Below, piece by piece: positions 46,715 to 55,659 of a stretch of DNA of 64,000 nucleotides; within the stretch, counting starts at the first letter, position 1, and every line of letters begins with the position of its first letter. The stretch is from Microbacterium sp. 8M (GTDB lineage Bacteria > Actinomycetota > Actinomycetes > Actinomycetales > Microbacteriaceae). The stretch lies in the NCBI RefSeq assembly GCF_902506375.1, contig NZ_LR733284.1:1391147-1455146 (forward strand), read 5' to 3'. A model generated the notes under the pieces. It ran no database searches and had not been told where the DNA came from. It worked only from the letters and a program-made list of their open reading frames with translations. The position numbers and the translations under genes are program-made.

Positions 46715-48607
46715 ATGAGCATGATGGTGAGGATGGGCGGCATGCGCGGTGCACGACCGGTCGACGAGGAGGCGCAGCGCCGGCAGAACGCGGAGGCCCC
46801 GCGCATCCCCGACCTCGGGCGCCGCGTCGTCGCCCTGTTCCGTCCCTATCAGGGGCGGATCCTGGTCACCGGCCTGCTCGTGATCCTCGGCGCCGCTCTG
46901 GGCGTCATCCCGCCCCTGCTCGTGCAGCGCGTGTTCGACGACGCGCTGTTCCCGTATGGCGCGAGCGCGCCGCGACTGGATCTGCTCGTCCTGCTCGTGG
47001 TCGCGATGATCGGGCTCTACCTGCTGTCCTCGGGGCTCGGCGTGGTGCAGACCTGGCTGACCTCCACGGTCGGCAACAGCGTCACCGGGGATCTCCGGGT
47101 GCGCCTGTTCGAGCACCTGCAGGCCATGGAGCTGGGCTTCTTCACCCGCACCAAGACGGGCGTCATCCAGTCCCGGCTGCAGAACGACGTCGGCGGCGTC
47201 TCCGGCGTGCTCACCAGCACCGTGACGAGCATCCTGGGCAACACCGTGACGGTGATCGCATCGCTCGTCGCGATGATCCTGCTGGACTGGCGGCTGACCA
47301 TCATCGCCGTGTGCGTCATGCCGATCCTGGTGCTCGTGCAGCGCCGCGTCGGGCAGGTGCGCGCGCGCATCGCCGGCCAGACCCAGGAGTCGCTGTCGGA
47401 GCTGACGGCGATCACGCAGGAGACTCTGAGCGTCTCGGGGATCCTGCTCTCCAAGTCGTTCAACCGCCAGCGCTCCGAGTCGGCCCGCTATCAGGCGCAG
47501 AACCGCACGCAGATCCGGCTGCAGGTGCGACAGGCGATGAGCGGTCAAGGCTTCTTCGCCGTCGTGTCGGTGCTGATGTCCAGCGTGCCGGCCATCATCT
47601 ACTTGGTGGCAGGATTCCTCGTCGCGGGCGGCACCGGATCCATCACCGCGGGCGCCATCGTCGCCTTCACGACCGTGCAGGCGCGCCTGCTCATGCCGCT
47701 CATCGGGCTCATGCGCGTCGCGCTCGAGGTGCAGACCTCTCGCGCCCTGTTCGCCCGCATCTTCGAGTACCTCGACCTCGTGCCCCAGATCCAGGATGCG
47801 CCCGACGCCCTGCCGGCGACCGCGGCTCCCGGCCCGCGCGGCCAGCTCGAGTTCCGCGACGTGCGCTTCCGCTACCCCGATGCGTCTCCGGCGGCGCGCG
47901 ACACGCTGCAGGGGATCTCGTTCACGGCGGAGCCGGGGCAGCACGTCGCCTTCGTGGGGCCGTCCGGCGCGGGCAAGACGACGATCCTGTACCTCGCGCC
48001 GCGCCTGTACGAGGCGACCGGGGGTCAGGTGCTGTTCGACGGCGCCGACGTGCGCACCCTCACCCAGGAGTCGATCATCGACGAGATCGGCATCGTGTCG
48101 CAGGAGACGTACCTGTTCCACGCGACCATCCGGGAGAACCTGCTCTACGCGAAGCCCGACGCCACGGACGAGGAGCTCGTCGCGGCGTGCACGGCGGCCA
48201 ACATCCACCACGTCATCGCAGGGTTCGAGAACGGCTACGACACGGTCGTGGGGGAGCGCGGCTATCGCCTGTCCGGCGGTGAGAAGCAGCGGATCGCGAT
48301 CGCGCGCGTGCTGCTGAAGGATCCGCCGGTGCTGCTGCTGGACGAGGCGACCTCGGCGCTGGACACGGTCTCGGAGCGGGTCGTGCAGGAGGCGCTGGAC
48401 GAGGCGGCGAAGGGCCGCACCACGCTCACGATCGCGCATCGGCTGTCCACCGTGATCGGCGCCGACGTCATCCACGTCGTCCAGGACGGGCGGATCGTCG
48501 AATCGGGCACCCACGCGGAGCTGCTCGCCCAGGGCGGGCTGTACGCCGACCTCGCCGCCCAGCAGGTCGCCGCGGCGCGGATCGACACGGACGTCCGCTC
48601 CGCCTGA
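46715..48607 (+). CDS. ABC transporter, fused permease-ATPase (exporter type)
   Basis: A 630-residue half-transporter that should work as a homodimer or with a partner. The membrane domain covers about 38-330 (six segments, from YQGRILVTGLLVILGAALG). The ATPase domain covers about 365-600 with Walker A GPSGAGKTT, Q-loop VSQETYLF, signature LSGGEKQR, Walker B VLLLDEATSALD and H-loop IAHRLST. It resembles MsbA/LmrA-type exporters. No substrate can be read. ATG 46715 may not be the only start (nearby ATGs 46721 and 46724). Confidence 0.94.
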   Translation: MSMMVRMGGMRGARPVDEEAQRRQNAEAPRIPDLGRRVVALFRPYQGRILVTGLLVILGAALGVIPPLLVQRVFDDALFPYGASAPRLDLLVLLVVAMIGLYLLSSGLGVVQTWLTSTVGNSVTGDLRVRLFEHLQAMELGFFTRTKTGVIQSRLQNDVGGVSGVLTSTVTSILGNTVTVIASLVAMILLDWRLTIIAVCVMPILVLVQRRVGQVRARIAGQTQESLSELTAITQETLSVSGILLSKSFNRQRSESARYQAQNRTQIRLQVRQAMSGQGFFAVVSVLMSSVPAIIYLVAGFLVAGGTGSITAGAIVAFTTVQARLLMPLIGLMRVALEVQTSRALFARIFEYLDLVPQIQDAPDALPATAAPGPRGQLEFRDVRFRYPDASPAARDTLQGISFTAEPGQHVAFVGPSGAGKTTILYLAPRLYEATGGQVLFDGADVRTLTQESIIDEIGIVSQETYLFHATIRENLLYAKPDATDEELVAACTAANIHHVIAGFENGYDTVVGERGYRLSGGEKQRIAIARVLLKDPPVLLLDEATSALDTVSERVVQEALDEAAKGRTTLTIAHRLSTVIGADVIHVVQDGRIVESGTHAELLAQGGLYADLAAQQVAAARIDTDVRSA

Positions 48608-48650
48608 CCGGTCCGGCGGGGTTCGCCGGGGATCGGGAACACCGCGTCCC

Positions 48651-48710
48651 GGTCCGAGACTCCGCCGGGGCACCGCGAACAGGCGGCCCCCGACGGAGTT
48701 CCGGACTCGG
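48651..48710. terminator. Long bidirectional hairpin
   Basis: Imperfect arms of about 20 bases, CCGAGACTCCGcCGGGG and CCCCGaCGGAGttCCGGACTCGG, with a loop of about 17 bases, between the convergent ABC and SDR genes. A smaller hairpin at 48614-48631 precedes it. Confidence 0.6.
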
Positions 48711-48717
48711 GGAGTGC

Positions 48718-49491
48718 TCAGTGCGCGCTCATCCCGCCGTCGACGAAGAGCGAATGCCCGGTGACGTACGCGGATCCGGCGCCGGCGAGGAACACCGCTG
48801 CGCCGGCGAAGTCGGAGGGCAGGCCGTTGCGGCCGATCATCGTCCGCGCCGCGAGGGCGGCGATGCGCTCCGGATCCTCCTGCAGGCGCGCGTTGAGCGG
48901 GGTGAGCACGAAGCCGGGCACGAGCGTATTGCTGGTGACCCCGGTGCCGCCCCAGGCCTCCGCCTCCGAGCGCATGAGCGATTCGACCGCGCCCTTCGAG
49001 ACGCCGTAGATCCCGCTGCCGACGAAGGCGCGGTGCGCCTGCTGCGAGCTGATGTGGATGAGCCGCCCGTAGCCGCGCTCCGCCATCCCGGGCGCGTACC
49101 GCTGGCCGAGCAGGAACGGCGCCAGGGCGTTCACCGTCATCGTGGCGTCCCAGTCGTCCTCGGTGATGTCGCCGAAGGCGGGCCGGATGTTGATGCCGGC
49201 GGAGTTCACGAGGATGTCCGGTTCGCCGAACGGCGCGGCCGCGGCCTCCGCGGCCGCGCGGATGCCGTCGCGGGTGCCGAGGTCGCCGACGACGCCGGCG
49301 GTGCGGCATCCGGCATCCGTGAGCTCGCGCACCGTGTCGTCGATGCGGTCGGCGCCTCGGGCCACGATCACGGTGGCGGCTCCGGCGCGGGCGAGCGCGG
49401 TCGCGATGCCGCGGCCGATGCCGGAGCTTCCGCCGGTCACGACGGCGGTGCGGCCGTCGAGCGAGAAGAGTTCGGAGAGGTAGGCGTTCAT
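48718..49491 (-). CDS. Short-chain dehydrogenase/reductase
   Basis: A 257-residue classical SDR. The NAD(P) motif is TGGSSGIGRGIA (about 18-29), NSAG is in ILVNSAGINIRP, the Ser/Tyr/Lys triad is in IHISSQQAHRAFVGSGIYGVSKGAV, and the end is SLFVDGGMSAH. The sequence resembles gluconate 5-dehydrogenase or 3-oxoacyl-ACP reductase types. RBS AGGACC precedes ATG 49491. The substrate is not certain. Confidence 0.92.
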   Translation of the reverse strand: MNAYLSELFSLDGRTAVVTGGSSGIGRGIATALARAGAATVIVARGADRIDDTVRELTDAGCRTAGVVGDLGTRDGIRAAAEAAAAPFGEPDILVNSAGINIRPAFGDITEDDWDATMTVNALAPFLLGQRYAPGMAERGYGRLIHISSQQAHRAFVGSGIYGVSKGAVESLMRSEAEAWGGTGVTSNTLVPGFVLTPLNARLQEDPERIAALAARTMIGRNGLPSDFAGAAVFLAGAGSAYVTGHSLFVDGGMSAH

Positions 49492-49555
49492 GGTGGTCCT
49501 GATTCTGGGAGACGCCGCGCACGCCCGCGCCGGCATGCGGGAGCGGGCCCCCGGG

Positions 49556-50497
49556 CTACCAGCGCAGTGCGGCGGCGAGTGCGGGATCGACACGGGCGTC
49601 CGCGAACTCGGGGAGTGCCTCGAGTTCGTCCAGGAACGCCCGGACCGCCGCAGGATAGGCGGGGTCGGAGTGGGTGCCGGCGATCTCCTGGAGCGGCGGC
49701 ACGTCCATCGCGAGGATGAGCTCGAGCCTAGCGGTCACCGCGGCGTGCGCGCCCGCCTCGTGCAGCACGGCGATTCCGCCGCGCAGCGCTGCGAGGTAGT
49801 CACGGAGCACCGGCAGGCGGTCCTTGCCCTGGGTGATCGACGAGCCGTCGGCTCTGAGCCGCCATTGCACGATCACGTCGGGGATCACGTCGAAGGCGCG
49901 CGCGGTGGTGTACATGCGCTGCGCCACGATCTGGTCCTCGTATGCGACGCCCTCGGGGAAGCGCAGCCCGTGCCAGAACGCGGTGCGGCTGAGCTTGGAC
50001 CAGGCCACGATGTTCGCAGAGGCGGCCGGATGCGCGAAGATCGTCGTGCCGAGGCGCTCCGGATCCGTCGCCGCCGCGACCCACGGCTGCACCCGCCCGG
50101 GCACGTAGCGCTCGCCGTCCCAGCGGGAGCGCACGTAGGCGCCCGCCACGAAGTCGCTGCCGGTCGCCGCGAGCGTTCCGGTCATCCGCTCCAGGGCGGT
50201 GGGGGCGAGCTCGTCGTCGCCGTCGAGGAAGCCGAGGTATTCGGTGTCGACGAGGTCGAGCGCGGCGTTGCGGGCACCGCCGAGACCGCGTGCCTCGGTG
50301 TGGCGCAGGACCGTGAAGCGCGCATCGGCGCTCGCCGCGGCGTCGAAGATCCGCCCGGTGTCATCGACGGATCCGTCGTCGACGAGGATCGCGCGCCAGG
50401 AGGGCAGCGTCTGCGCGCGCAGCGAGTCGAGCGCGGCCGGCGCGAAGGCGGCGATGTCGCGACCGGGCACGATCACGGTCACGAGCGGGGCGGGCAC
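49556..50497 (-). CDS. Family 2 glycosyltransferase
   Basis: A 313-residue GT-A enzyme: VTVIVPGRDIAAFAPAALDSLRAQTL (start of fold), ILVDDGSVDDTGRIFD, and the D-x-D-like block LGFLDGDDELAP. It also has VAYEDQIVAQRMY, typical of the catalytic-base region of family 2. It transfers a sugar to an unknown acceptor, probably in cell-wall polysaccharide or teichoic-acid-like glycan. GTG 50497 has TAGACT 6 bases upstream. Its 5' end lies next to the NAD operon end. Confidence 0.9.
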   Translation of the reverse strand: MPAPLVTVIVPGRDIAAFAPAALDSLRAQTLPSWRAILVDDGSVDDTGRIFDAAASADARFTVLRHTEARGLGGARNAALDLVDTEYLGFLDGDDELAPTALERMTGTLAATGSDFVAGAYVRSRWDGERYVPGRVQPWVAAATDPERLGTTIFAHPAASANIVAWSKLSRTAFWHGLRFPEGVAYEDQIVAQRMYTTARAFDVIPDVIVQWRLRADGSSITQGKDRLPVLRDYLAALRGGIAVLHEAGAHAAVTARLELILAMDVPPLQEIAGTHSDPAYPAAVRAFLDELEALPEFADARVDPALAAALRW

Positions 50498-50503
50498 CTC
50501 GCC

Positions 50504-50509
50504 AGTCTA
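50504..50509 (-). promoter_or_regulatory. -10 element, leaderless glycosyltransferase gene
   Basis: TAGACT on the minus strand with 6 bases to GTG 50497. Confidence 0.55.
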
Positions 50510-50649
50510 GGAGCGGAGCACGGGTACGAGGGCGGGGTCCGGGTCGGAAAGCCCGGAGGGATGTGGGCGGGTCGGGGGTGGATCCGGACGGATCCTGTCG
50601 CGACACGCGATCCCTCCGCCGATTTCCGACCGCGCGCAAAGCGCTCCCG

Positions 50650-51867
50650 CTACGCGCGCACCGCCGACACGGCGTCGGCGACGAGAGCCGCCAGCCGCTC
50701 CGGAGCGTCGCCGGGAAGGCCCGCGCGACCGAGCGTGAACCGGACCGAGGTCTGGGCGACCGCGGGCGGGAGGCCGCACGCCAGCAGCACATGCGAGGGC
50801 TCGTCGCTGCCGGCCGCGCACGCCGATCCGCTGGAGGAGACGACCCCGCGGCGCTCCAGCTCCAGCAGCACGGACTCGCCGGAGACCTCGGGGAACACGA
50901 AGCTCGCGGTGCCCGGCAGCCGTCGCACGGGATCGCCGGTGAGCCGTGCGGAAGGCACCGCGGCCAGCACCCCCGCGATGAACCGCGCGGACTCGGCGCC
51001 GACCCGGGCGGCGGCCTCCGCGCGCTCCGCCTCGGCGAGCTCGAGCGCGGTGGCCAGCGCCACGGCGCCCGCGACGTTCTCGGTGCCCGAGCGCCGGCCG
51101 CGCTCCTGCCCGCCGCCGTGCACGAGGGGCTCGAGCGGCACCCGGCCGCGCACGCCGAGGACGCCGATGCCCTTGGGCGCGCCGAGCTTGTGCCCGGCGA
51201 TCGTGATCGCGTCGGCCCCGATGCCGGCCAGCGGGAGCCACCCCGCGGACTGCACGGCGTCGACGTGCACGGGCACGCGCGTCGGCGCCGCCGCGGCGAC
51301 GATCCCCGCGACGTCCTGGATCGTGCCGATCTCGTTGTTGGCGTGCCCGACCGAGATCAGGGCTGTTCCGGGGCGGATCGCGGCGGCGACGGCCGCGGGA
51401 TCCACCCGCCCGGCGCCGTCCACGGCGACGAACGTCGTGGCGACGCCGTGGAAGCGCTCGAGGTAGTGCACCGACTCCAGGATCGACTCGTGCTCGATCG
51501 GCGTCGTGATGACGTGCGTCGGCGCGTGGTCGGTCTCGGGCGGCCGCGCGCCTCCGGTCGCGCCGGTCGCGCCGCTCGCGGCGTCCGGCCGCACCTTCCC
51601 GGCGAGCGCGGCGAGCACGATCCCCTTCACCGCGAGGTTGTTCGCCTCGGTGCCGCCGGCGGTGAAGACGATGTCCCCCGTGCGCATGCCGATCAGGCGC
51701 GCGACGCGGGCGCGGGCATCCTCCAGCGCGGCGGCCGCGGACTCGCCGACGGTATGGTGGCTGGACGGGTTGCCGAAGTCCCGGGTGAGGTACGGCGCCA
51801 TCGCCTCGAGCACCTCGCCGCGCACGGGCGAGGTCGCCGCGTGGTCGAGATACAGGGGAGCGGTCAT
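50650..51867 (-). CDS. Cysteine desulfurase of the NAD operon (NifS-like)
   Basis: PLP enzyme of 405 residues that turns cysteine into alanine and a persulfide for Fe-S assembly. The PLP lysine is in TIAGHKLGAPKGIGVLG, the catalytic Cys is in SSGSACAAGSDEPSHVL, and the aminotransferase-V blocks FTAGGTEANNLAVKG and HVDAVQSAGWLPL are present. It is the last gene of the nadA-nadB-nadC operon, overlapping nadC by 4 bases. In Bacillus a NifS-like protein is encoded beside the nad genes and supports the NadA cluster; the same role is inferred here. Confidence 0.93.
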   Translation of the reverse strand: MTAPLYLDHAATSPVRGEVLEAMAPYLTRDFGNPSSHHTVGESAAAALEDARARVARLIGMRTGDIVFTAGGTEANNLAVKGIVLAALAGKVRPDAASGATGATGGARPPETDHAPTHVITTPIEHESILESVHYLERFHGVATTFVAVDGAGRVDPAAVAAAIRPGTALISVGHANNEIGTIQDVAGIVAAAAPTRVPVHVDAVQSAGWLPLAGIGADAITIAGHKLGAPKGIGVLGVRGRVPLEPLVHGGGQERGRRSGTENVAGAVALATALELAEAERAEAAARVGAESARFIAGVLAAVPSARLTGDPVRRLPGTASFVFPEVSGESVLLELERRGVVSSSGSACAAGSDEPSHVLLACGLPPAVAQTSVRFTLGRAGLPGDAPERLAALVADAVSAVRA

Positions 51868-52736
51868 GGCCCGTCGATCCGGACGTCGAGCCCGAGGTCG
51901 AGAGCACGCGCGGAATGCGTGAGCGCGCCCACCGAGATGACGTCGACCCCGGTGCCGGCGATCGCGCGCACGGTGTCGAGGTTCACGCCGCCTGACGCCT
52001 CCGCGGTGGCGCGGCCGTCGATGAGGGCGACGCCGGCGCGCAGGTCGTCCAGGGAGAAGTTGTCCAGGAGCACCGTGTCGGCCCCGCCCTCCAGGACCGC
52101 GGGGATCTGGTCGAGCCGGTCGACCTCCACGACGACGTGCGTGGTGTGCGGGAGCGTCGCGATGGCCTCACGGAGCGCCGTCGCGACGTCGCGGCCCCCG
52201 CGCGTCAGGACGGCGAGGTGGTTGTCCTTGGCCATCACGGCGTCCGAGAGCGAGAAGCGGTGGTTGCGCCCGCCGCCGGCGACCACGGCGTGCCGTTCGA
52301 ACGCGCGCAGCCCCGGCGTGGTCTTGCGGGTGTCGGCGATGCGCACCTGCTTCCCGTCCGGCCCCGCGCCGTCGACCGCGGCGACGTACGCGGCGGTGAG
52401 CGTCGCGATGCCGCTGAGGCGCTGGGTGAAGTTGAGCGCCACCCGCTCGGCGGTGAGCACGCTCCGCGCGGATCCGGTGACGGTCGCGAGCACGTCGCCG
52501 GCCTCGAAGGCGTCGCCGTCGGCGAAGTGCAGATCGACGACCGTCGCGGGATCCGTGAGACGGAAGGCCGTGGCGAACACGTCGCCGCCGGCCAGCACGC
52601 CCGGCTCTCGCGCGACCAGGTCGGCGGTCGCCGTGGCGTCGGCGGGCAGCAGCGCGGTGCTGGTGAGGTCGCCCCAGGGGGCGTCCTCTTCGAGGGCGGC
52701 GCCGACGACGCGGTTCAGGACGGCGGGGGTGATCAT
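51864..52736 (-). CDS. nadC: Nicotinate-nucleotide pyrophosphorylase (QPRTase)
   Basis: Converts quinolinate and PRPP to nicotinate mononucleotide. The 290-residue protein has the N-terminal LEEDAPWGDLTSTALLP, the active-site region RIADTRKTTPGLRAFERHAVVAGGG, and VDVISVGALTHSA at the end of the barrel. The length is standard. ATG 52736 overlaps the nadB stop by 4 bases and its own stop overlaps the desulfurase start. Confidence 0.97.
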   Translation of the reverse strand: MITPAVLNRVVGAALEEDAPWGDLTSTALLPADATATADLVAREPGVLAGGDVFATAFRLTDPATVVDLHFADGDAFEAGDVLATVTGSARSVLTAERVALNFTQRLSGIATLTAAYVAAVDGAGPDGKQVRIADTRKTTPGLRAFERHAVVAGGGRNHRFSLSDAVMAKDNHLAVLTRGGRDVATALREAIATLPHTTHVVVEVDRLDQIPAVLEGGADTVLLDNFSLDDLRAGVALIDGRATAEASGGVNLDTVRAIAGTGVDVISVGALTHSARALDLGLDVRIDGP

Positions 52737-54340
52737 CGGGCTCCGATCAGGGCGGGGGAGGGTTCGAGGTGGTGGGCGCCGACCGACACCGGTCGAGCGA
52801 GGGCGGCCGCGGTCATCGCCTCGGCGACGAGGAGCAGGTTGCGGTCTTCCACGCCGGTCCTCGTCGGTGCGGCGGAGGCGCGCCAGCCGCGGATCGTGCC
52901 GAGGGCCTCGCTGAGCCCCTCGGCGGTGCGCAGGGGGCCGACGTGGTCCCACATCAGGGCCTGGAGCGCTGCACGGGAGAAGGGATCCGGGGTCTCCCGG
53001 TCGCTGCGCGTGTCGCCGGGGCGCGGCGCCCCTTCGACGAGCTCAGGGGCCGAGTGCACGAGCTCAGGGGCCGAGTGCACGAACTCAGGGGCCGGGTGAG
53101 GCTCAGAGACCGGGTGAGGCTCGGCGAGCGCGTTCAGGATCCCGGCAGCCGGCGTCGGCCAGGGCTTCCCGAGCGCTGCGGCGGCCCTGGCACCGAACAC
53201 GGCGCCCTCGAGCAGCGAGTTCGACGCCAGGCGGTTCGCGCCGTGCACACCGGTGCGAGCGCACTCACCTACGGCGAACAGGCCTGGCAGGGTGGTGCGC
53301 CCTGCGGTGTCGGTGACGACGCCGCCCATGAGGTAGTGCGCAGCCGGGGTCACCGGGATCGGCTCGTGCGCCCAGTCGAAGCCGCGCTCGCGGGTGACCC
53401 GGTCGATCGTCGGGAAGCGCGCTGCCAGCCGGTCGGCGCCGAGCGCCGTGGCGTCCAGGCGCACCGGCCCGCCCTGCTCGGCGGCGCGGCGCACGATGGC
53501 CCGGGCCACGACGTCGCGGGGCGCGAGCTCGCCGTCGGGGTGCGCGTCGAAGACGAACCGGCGGCCCTCGTCGTCGATGAGGATCGCGCCCTCGCCGCGC
53601 ACGGCCTCGGAGATCAGGAACGCCGGCCCGGCCGACGCCAGGATCGTCGGATGGAACTGCACGAACTCCAGATCCGCGACGGCCGCTCCGGCGCGCAGCG
53701 CCGCGGCGATCCCGTCGCCCGTGCAGACCGCGGGAGCGGTCGTGTGCTGGAACAGCTGCCCGGCGCCGCCCGTCGCGAGGATCACCGCGTCCGCGGCGAC
53801 CTCCTCGATGCGCCCGCCCACGAGGATCCGCGCGCCGCGCACGGCGCCGTCGGAGACCACGAGGTCGACGAGCACCGCGTGCTCGCGGACCCGGATCCCC
53901 GCCTCCCGCACGCGCGCGCACAGCGCCGCGGAGATCGCGGCCCCGGTGGCGTCGCCGCCGGCGTGCGCGATGCGCGCCGCGGAGTGCGCCGCCTCGAGCC
54001 CCAGCCGCAGCGCCCCGGCCGCGTCGCGGTCGAAGGGCACGCCGCGCGCGACGAGCTCGGCGACCCGCGCCGCTGCGTCGCCGACGAGCACGTCCACGGC
54101 GGCCGGGTCGGAGAGGCCGGCGCCCGCGGTGAGGGTGTCCTCGGCATGCGCGGCGGGGGAGTCGCCCGCCCCGTACGCGCCCGCGATCCCGCCCTGGGCG
54201 AGCGCGGTCGCGCCGTCGCCGAGCGCGTCCTTGACGACCACCTCGACGCGGTGGCCCGCCTCGTGCGCGTGCAGCGCCGCGGTGAGACCGGCGATCCCGC
54301 CGCCGATCACCAGCACGCGGAGCCCGCCACGGGCGCTCAT
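52733..54340 (-). CDS. nadB: L-aspartate oxidase
   Basis: FAD enzyme that oxidises L-aspartate to iminoaspartate for NadA. The 535-residue protein has an N-terminal FAD motif VLVIGGGIAGLTAALHA. The catalytic blocks are FQHTTAPAVCTGDGIAAALRAGA, DLEFVQFHPTIL, PAAHYLMGGVVTDTAGRTTLPGLFAVGE and ANRLASNSLLEGAVFGARAA. Between the FAD domain and the helical C terminus lies a linker made of the repeated heptad HSAPELV, coded by a tandem DNA repeat. ATG 54340 overlaps the nadA stop by one base. Confidence 0.95.
   Translation of the reverse strand: MSARGGLRVLVIGGGIAGLTAALHAHEAGHRVEVVVKDALGDGATALAQGGIAGAYGAGDSPAAHAEDTLTAGAGLSDPAAVDVLVGDAAARVAELVARGVPFDRDAAGALRLGLEAAHSAARIAHAGGDATGAAISAALCARVREAGIRVREHAVLVDLVVSDGAVRGARILVGGRIEEVAADAVILATGGAGQLFQHTTAPAVCTGDGIAAALRAGAAVADLEFVQFHPTILASAGPAFLISEAVRGEGAILIDDEGRRFVFDAHPDGELAPRDVVARAIVRRAAEQGGPVRLDATALGADRLAARFPTIDRVTRERGFDWAHEPIPVTPAAHYLMGGVVTDTAGRTTLPGLFAVGECARTGVHGANRLASNSLLEGAVFGARAAAALGKPWPTPAAGILNALAEPHPVSEPHPAPEFVHSAPELVHSAPELVEGAPRPGDTRSDRETPDPFSRAALQALMWDHVGPLRTAEGLSEALGTIRGWRASAAPTRTGVEDRNLLLVAEAMTAAALARPVSVGAHHLEPSPALIGAR
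53037..53117 (-). repeat. 21-bp tandem repeat inside nadB
   Basis: Three 21-bp units (53037-53057, 53058-53078, 53079-53099) and an 18-bp degenerate unit (53100-53117). Units are 21/21 to about 18/21 identical and contain the core ACGAGCTCAGGGGCC. Length 21 keeps the frame, adding HSAPELV heptads. A related sequence, CCTTCGACGGGCTCGG, is at 54346-54361 at the nadA end. Confidence 0.85.
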
Positions 54341-55659
54341 CAGGCCCCTTCGACGGGCTCGGCGGCCGCCACCGGAGGCTTCGCTGCGAGCATCCGCTCC
54401 AGCGCGACCCGTGCGGGGTCTGCGACATCGGCCGGCACCGTGATGCGGTTCGGGGTGCGGCCCGCGACGAGCTCCTCGAGCACCCAGGCCAGGTAGCCCG
54501 GGTGGATCCGGTACATCGTCGAACAGGGGCAGACCACCGGATCCAGGCAGAAGATCTCGTGCTGCGGATACTGCGCGGCGAGCCGGCGGACGAGGTTGAT
54601 CTCGGTGCCGACGGCGAAGGTCGTGGGCTCCGTGGCGGCGGCGATGGCCTTGCGGATGTAGTCGGTGGATCCGGCCTCGTCGGCGGCGTCCACGACCTCC
54701 ATCGGGCACTCCGGGTGCACGATCACGCGCACGCCGGGGTGCTCGGCGCGGGCCTGCTCGATCTGGGCGACCGTGAAGCGGCGGTGCACCGAGCAGAACC
54801 CGTGCCACAGGATCACCCGCGCCTCCTGCAGCTGGACCGCGGACGAGCCGCCGAACGGGCGGCGCGGGTTCCACATGGGCATCTGCTCCAGAGGCACGCC
54901 CATCGCCTTGGCGGTGTTGCGCCCCAGGTGCTGGTCGGGGAAGAAGAGCACCCGCCGACCGCGGGCGAACGCCCACTCGAGCACCGTGCGCGCGTTCGAC
55001 GAGGTGCACACGATGCCGCCGTGCCGGCCCACGAACCCCTTGATCGCGGCGGAGGAGTTCATGTACGTCACCGGGATCACCGGGACGAGTCCGTCCTCGT
55101 CGGCGACGTCGAGCGGCCCGTACACCTCGGCGAGCTGCTCCCAGCACTCCTCGACCTGGTCGATGTCGGCCATGTCCGCCATAGAGCAGCCGGCGGCGAG
55201 GTTCGGCAGGATCACGGCCTGGTCGGCGCCGGAGAGCAGATCCGCGGTCTCCGCCATGAAGTGCACGCCGCAGAACACGATGGCCTCGGCGTCCTGGTGC
55301 TCCTTCGCGGCGGTCGCGAGCTGGAACGAGTCGCCGACGTAGTCCGCGTGCTGCACGACCTCCTCGCGCTGGTAGAAGTGGCCGAGCACGACGACGCGCT
55401 CGCCGAGGGCCGCCTTGGCGGCGCGGATCCGCTCGTGCAGCTCCGCCTCGTCGGCCTCGCGATATGCGGCGGGCAACTCGCCCTGGCGCGGGGCGCCGGT
55501 CGGGATCACGTCGCCCATGGAGGATCCCGGTCCGTAGCCGGGGATCGCGTCGAAGTTCCACGGACCCGCGGCGAGGTCGGTCGTGCAGGTGGACTCCGTG
55601 GAGGCGCCGGTGACGATCAGGCGCAGCGCGTGGTCGACGGAGGGATCGATGAGGGTCAT
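54340..55659 (-). CDS. nadA: Quinolinate synthase
   Basis: Condenses iminoaspartate with DHAP to quinolinate using a [4Fe-4S] cluster. The 439-residue protein carries the three cluster cysteines in VFCGVHFMAETADL, GIVCTSSNA or HPECPMEV, and DPVVCPCSTMYRI. VVLGHFYQREEVVQHADYVGDS forms the substrate part. It starts at ATG 55659, overlapping the stop of the nrtR-like regulator by 4 bases. About 80 N-terminal residues before GERVVVLGHFYQ are a non-catalytic extension usual for actinobacteria. Confidence 0.96.
   Translation of the reverse strand: MTLIDPSVDHALRLIVTGASTESTCTTDLAAGPWNFDAIPGYGPGSSMGDVIPTGAPRQGELPAAYREADEAELHERIRAAKAALGERVVVLGHFYQREEVVQHADYVGDSFQLATAAKEHQDAEAIVFCGVHFMAETADLLSGADQAVILPNLAAGCSMADMADIDQVEECWEQLAEVYGPLDVADEDGLVPVIPVTYMNSSAAIKGFVGRHGGIVCTSSNARTVLEWAFARGRRVLFFPDQHLGRNTAKAMGVPLEQMPMWNPRRPFGGSSAVQLQEARVILWHGFCSVHRRFTVAQIEQARAEHPGVRVIVHPECPMEVVDAADEAGSTDYIRKAIAAATEPTTFAVGTEINLVRRLAAQYPQHEIFCLDPVVCPCSTMYRIHPGYLAWVLEELVAGRTPNRITVPADVADPARVALERMLAAKPPVAAAEPVEGA

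Noticed and set aside
44963..49522. A minus-strand open frame of more than 1500 codons
   Set aside because: Only its last 498 codons (MFS exporter) are real; the rest runs antisense to the ABC gene and across the SDR gene in the wrong frame, an effect of high GC.
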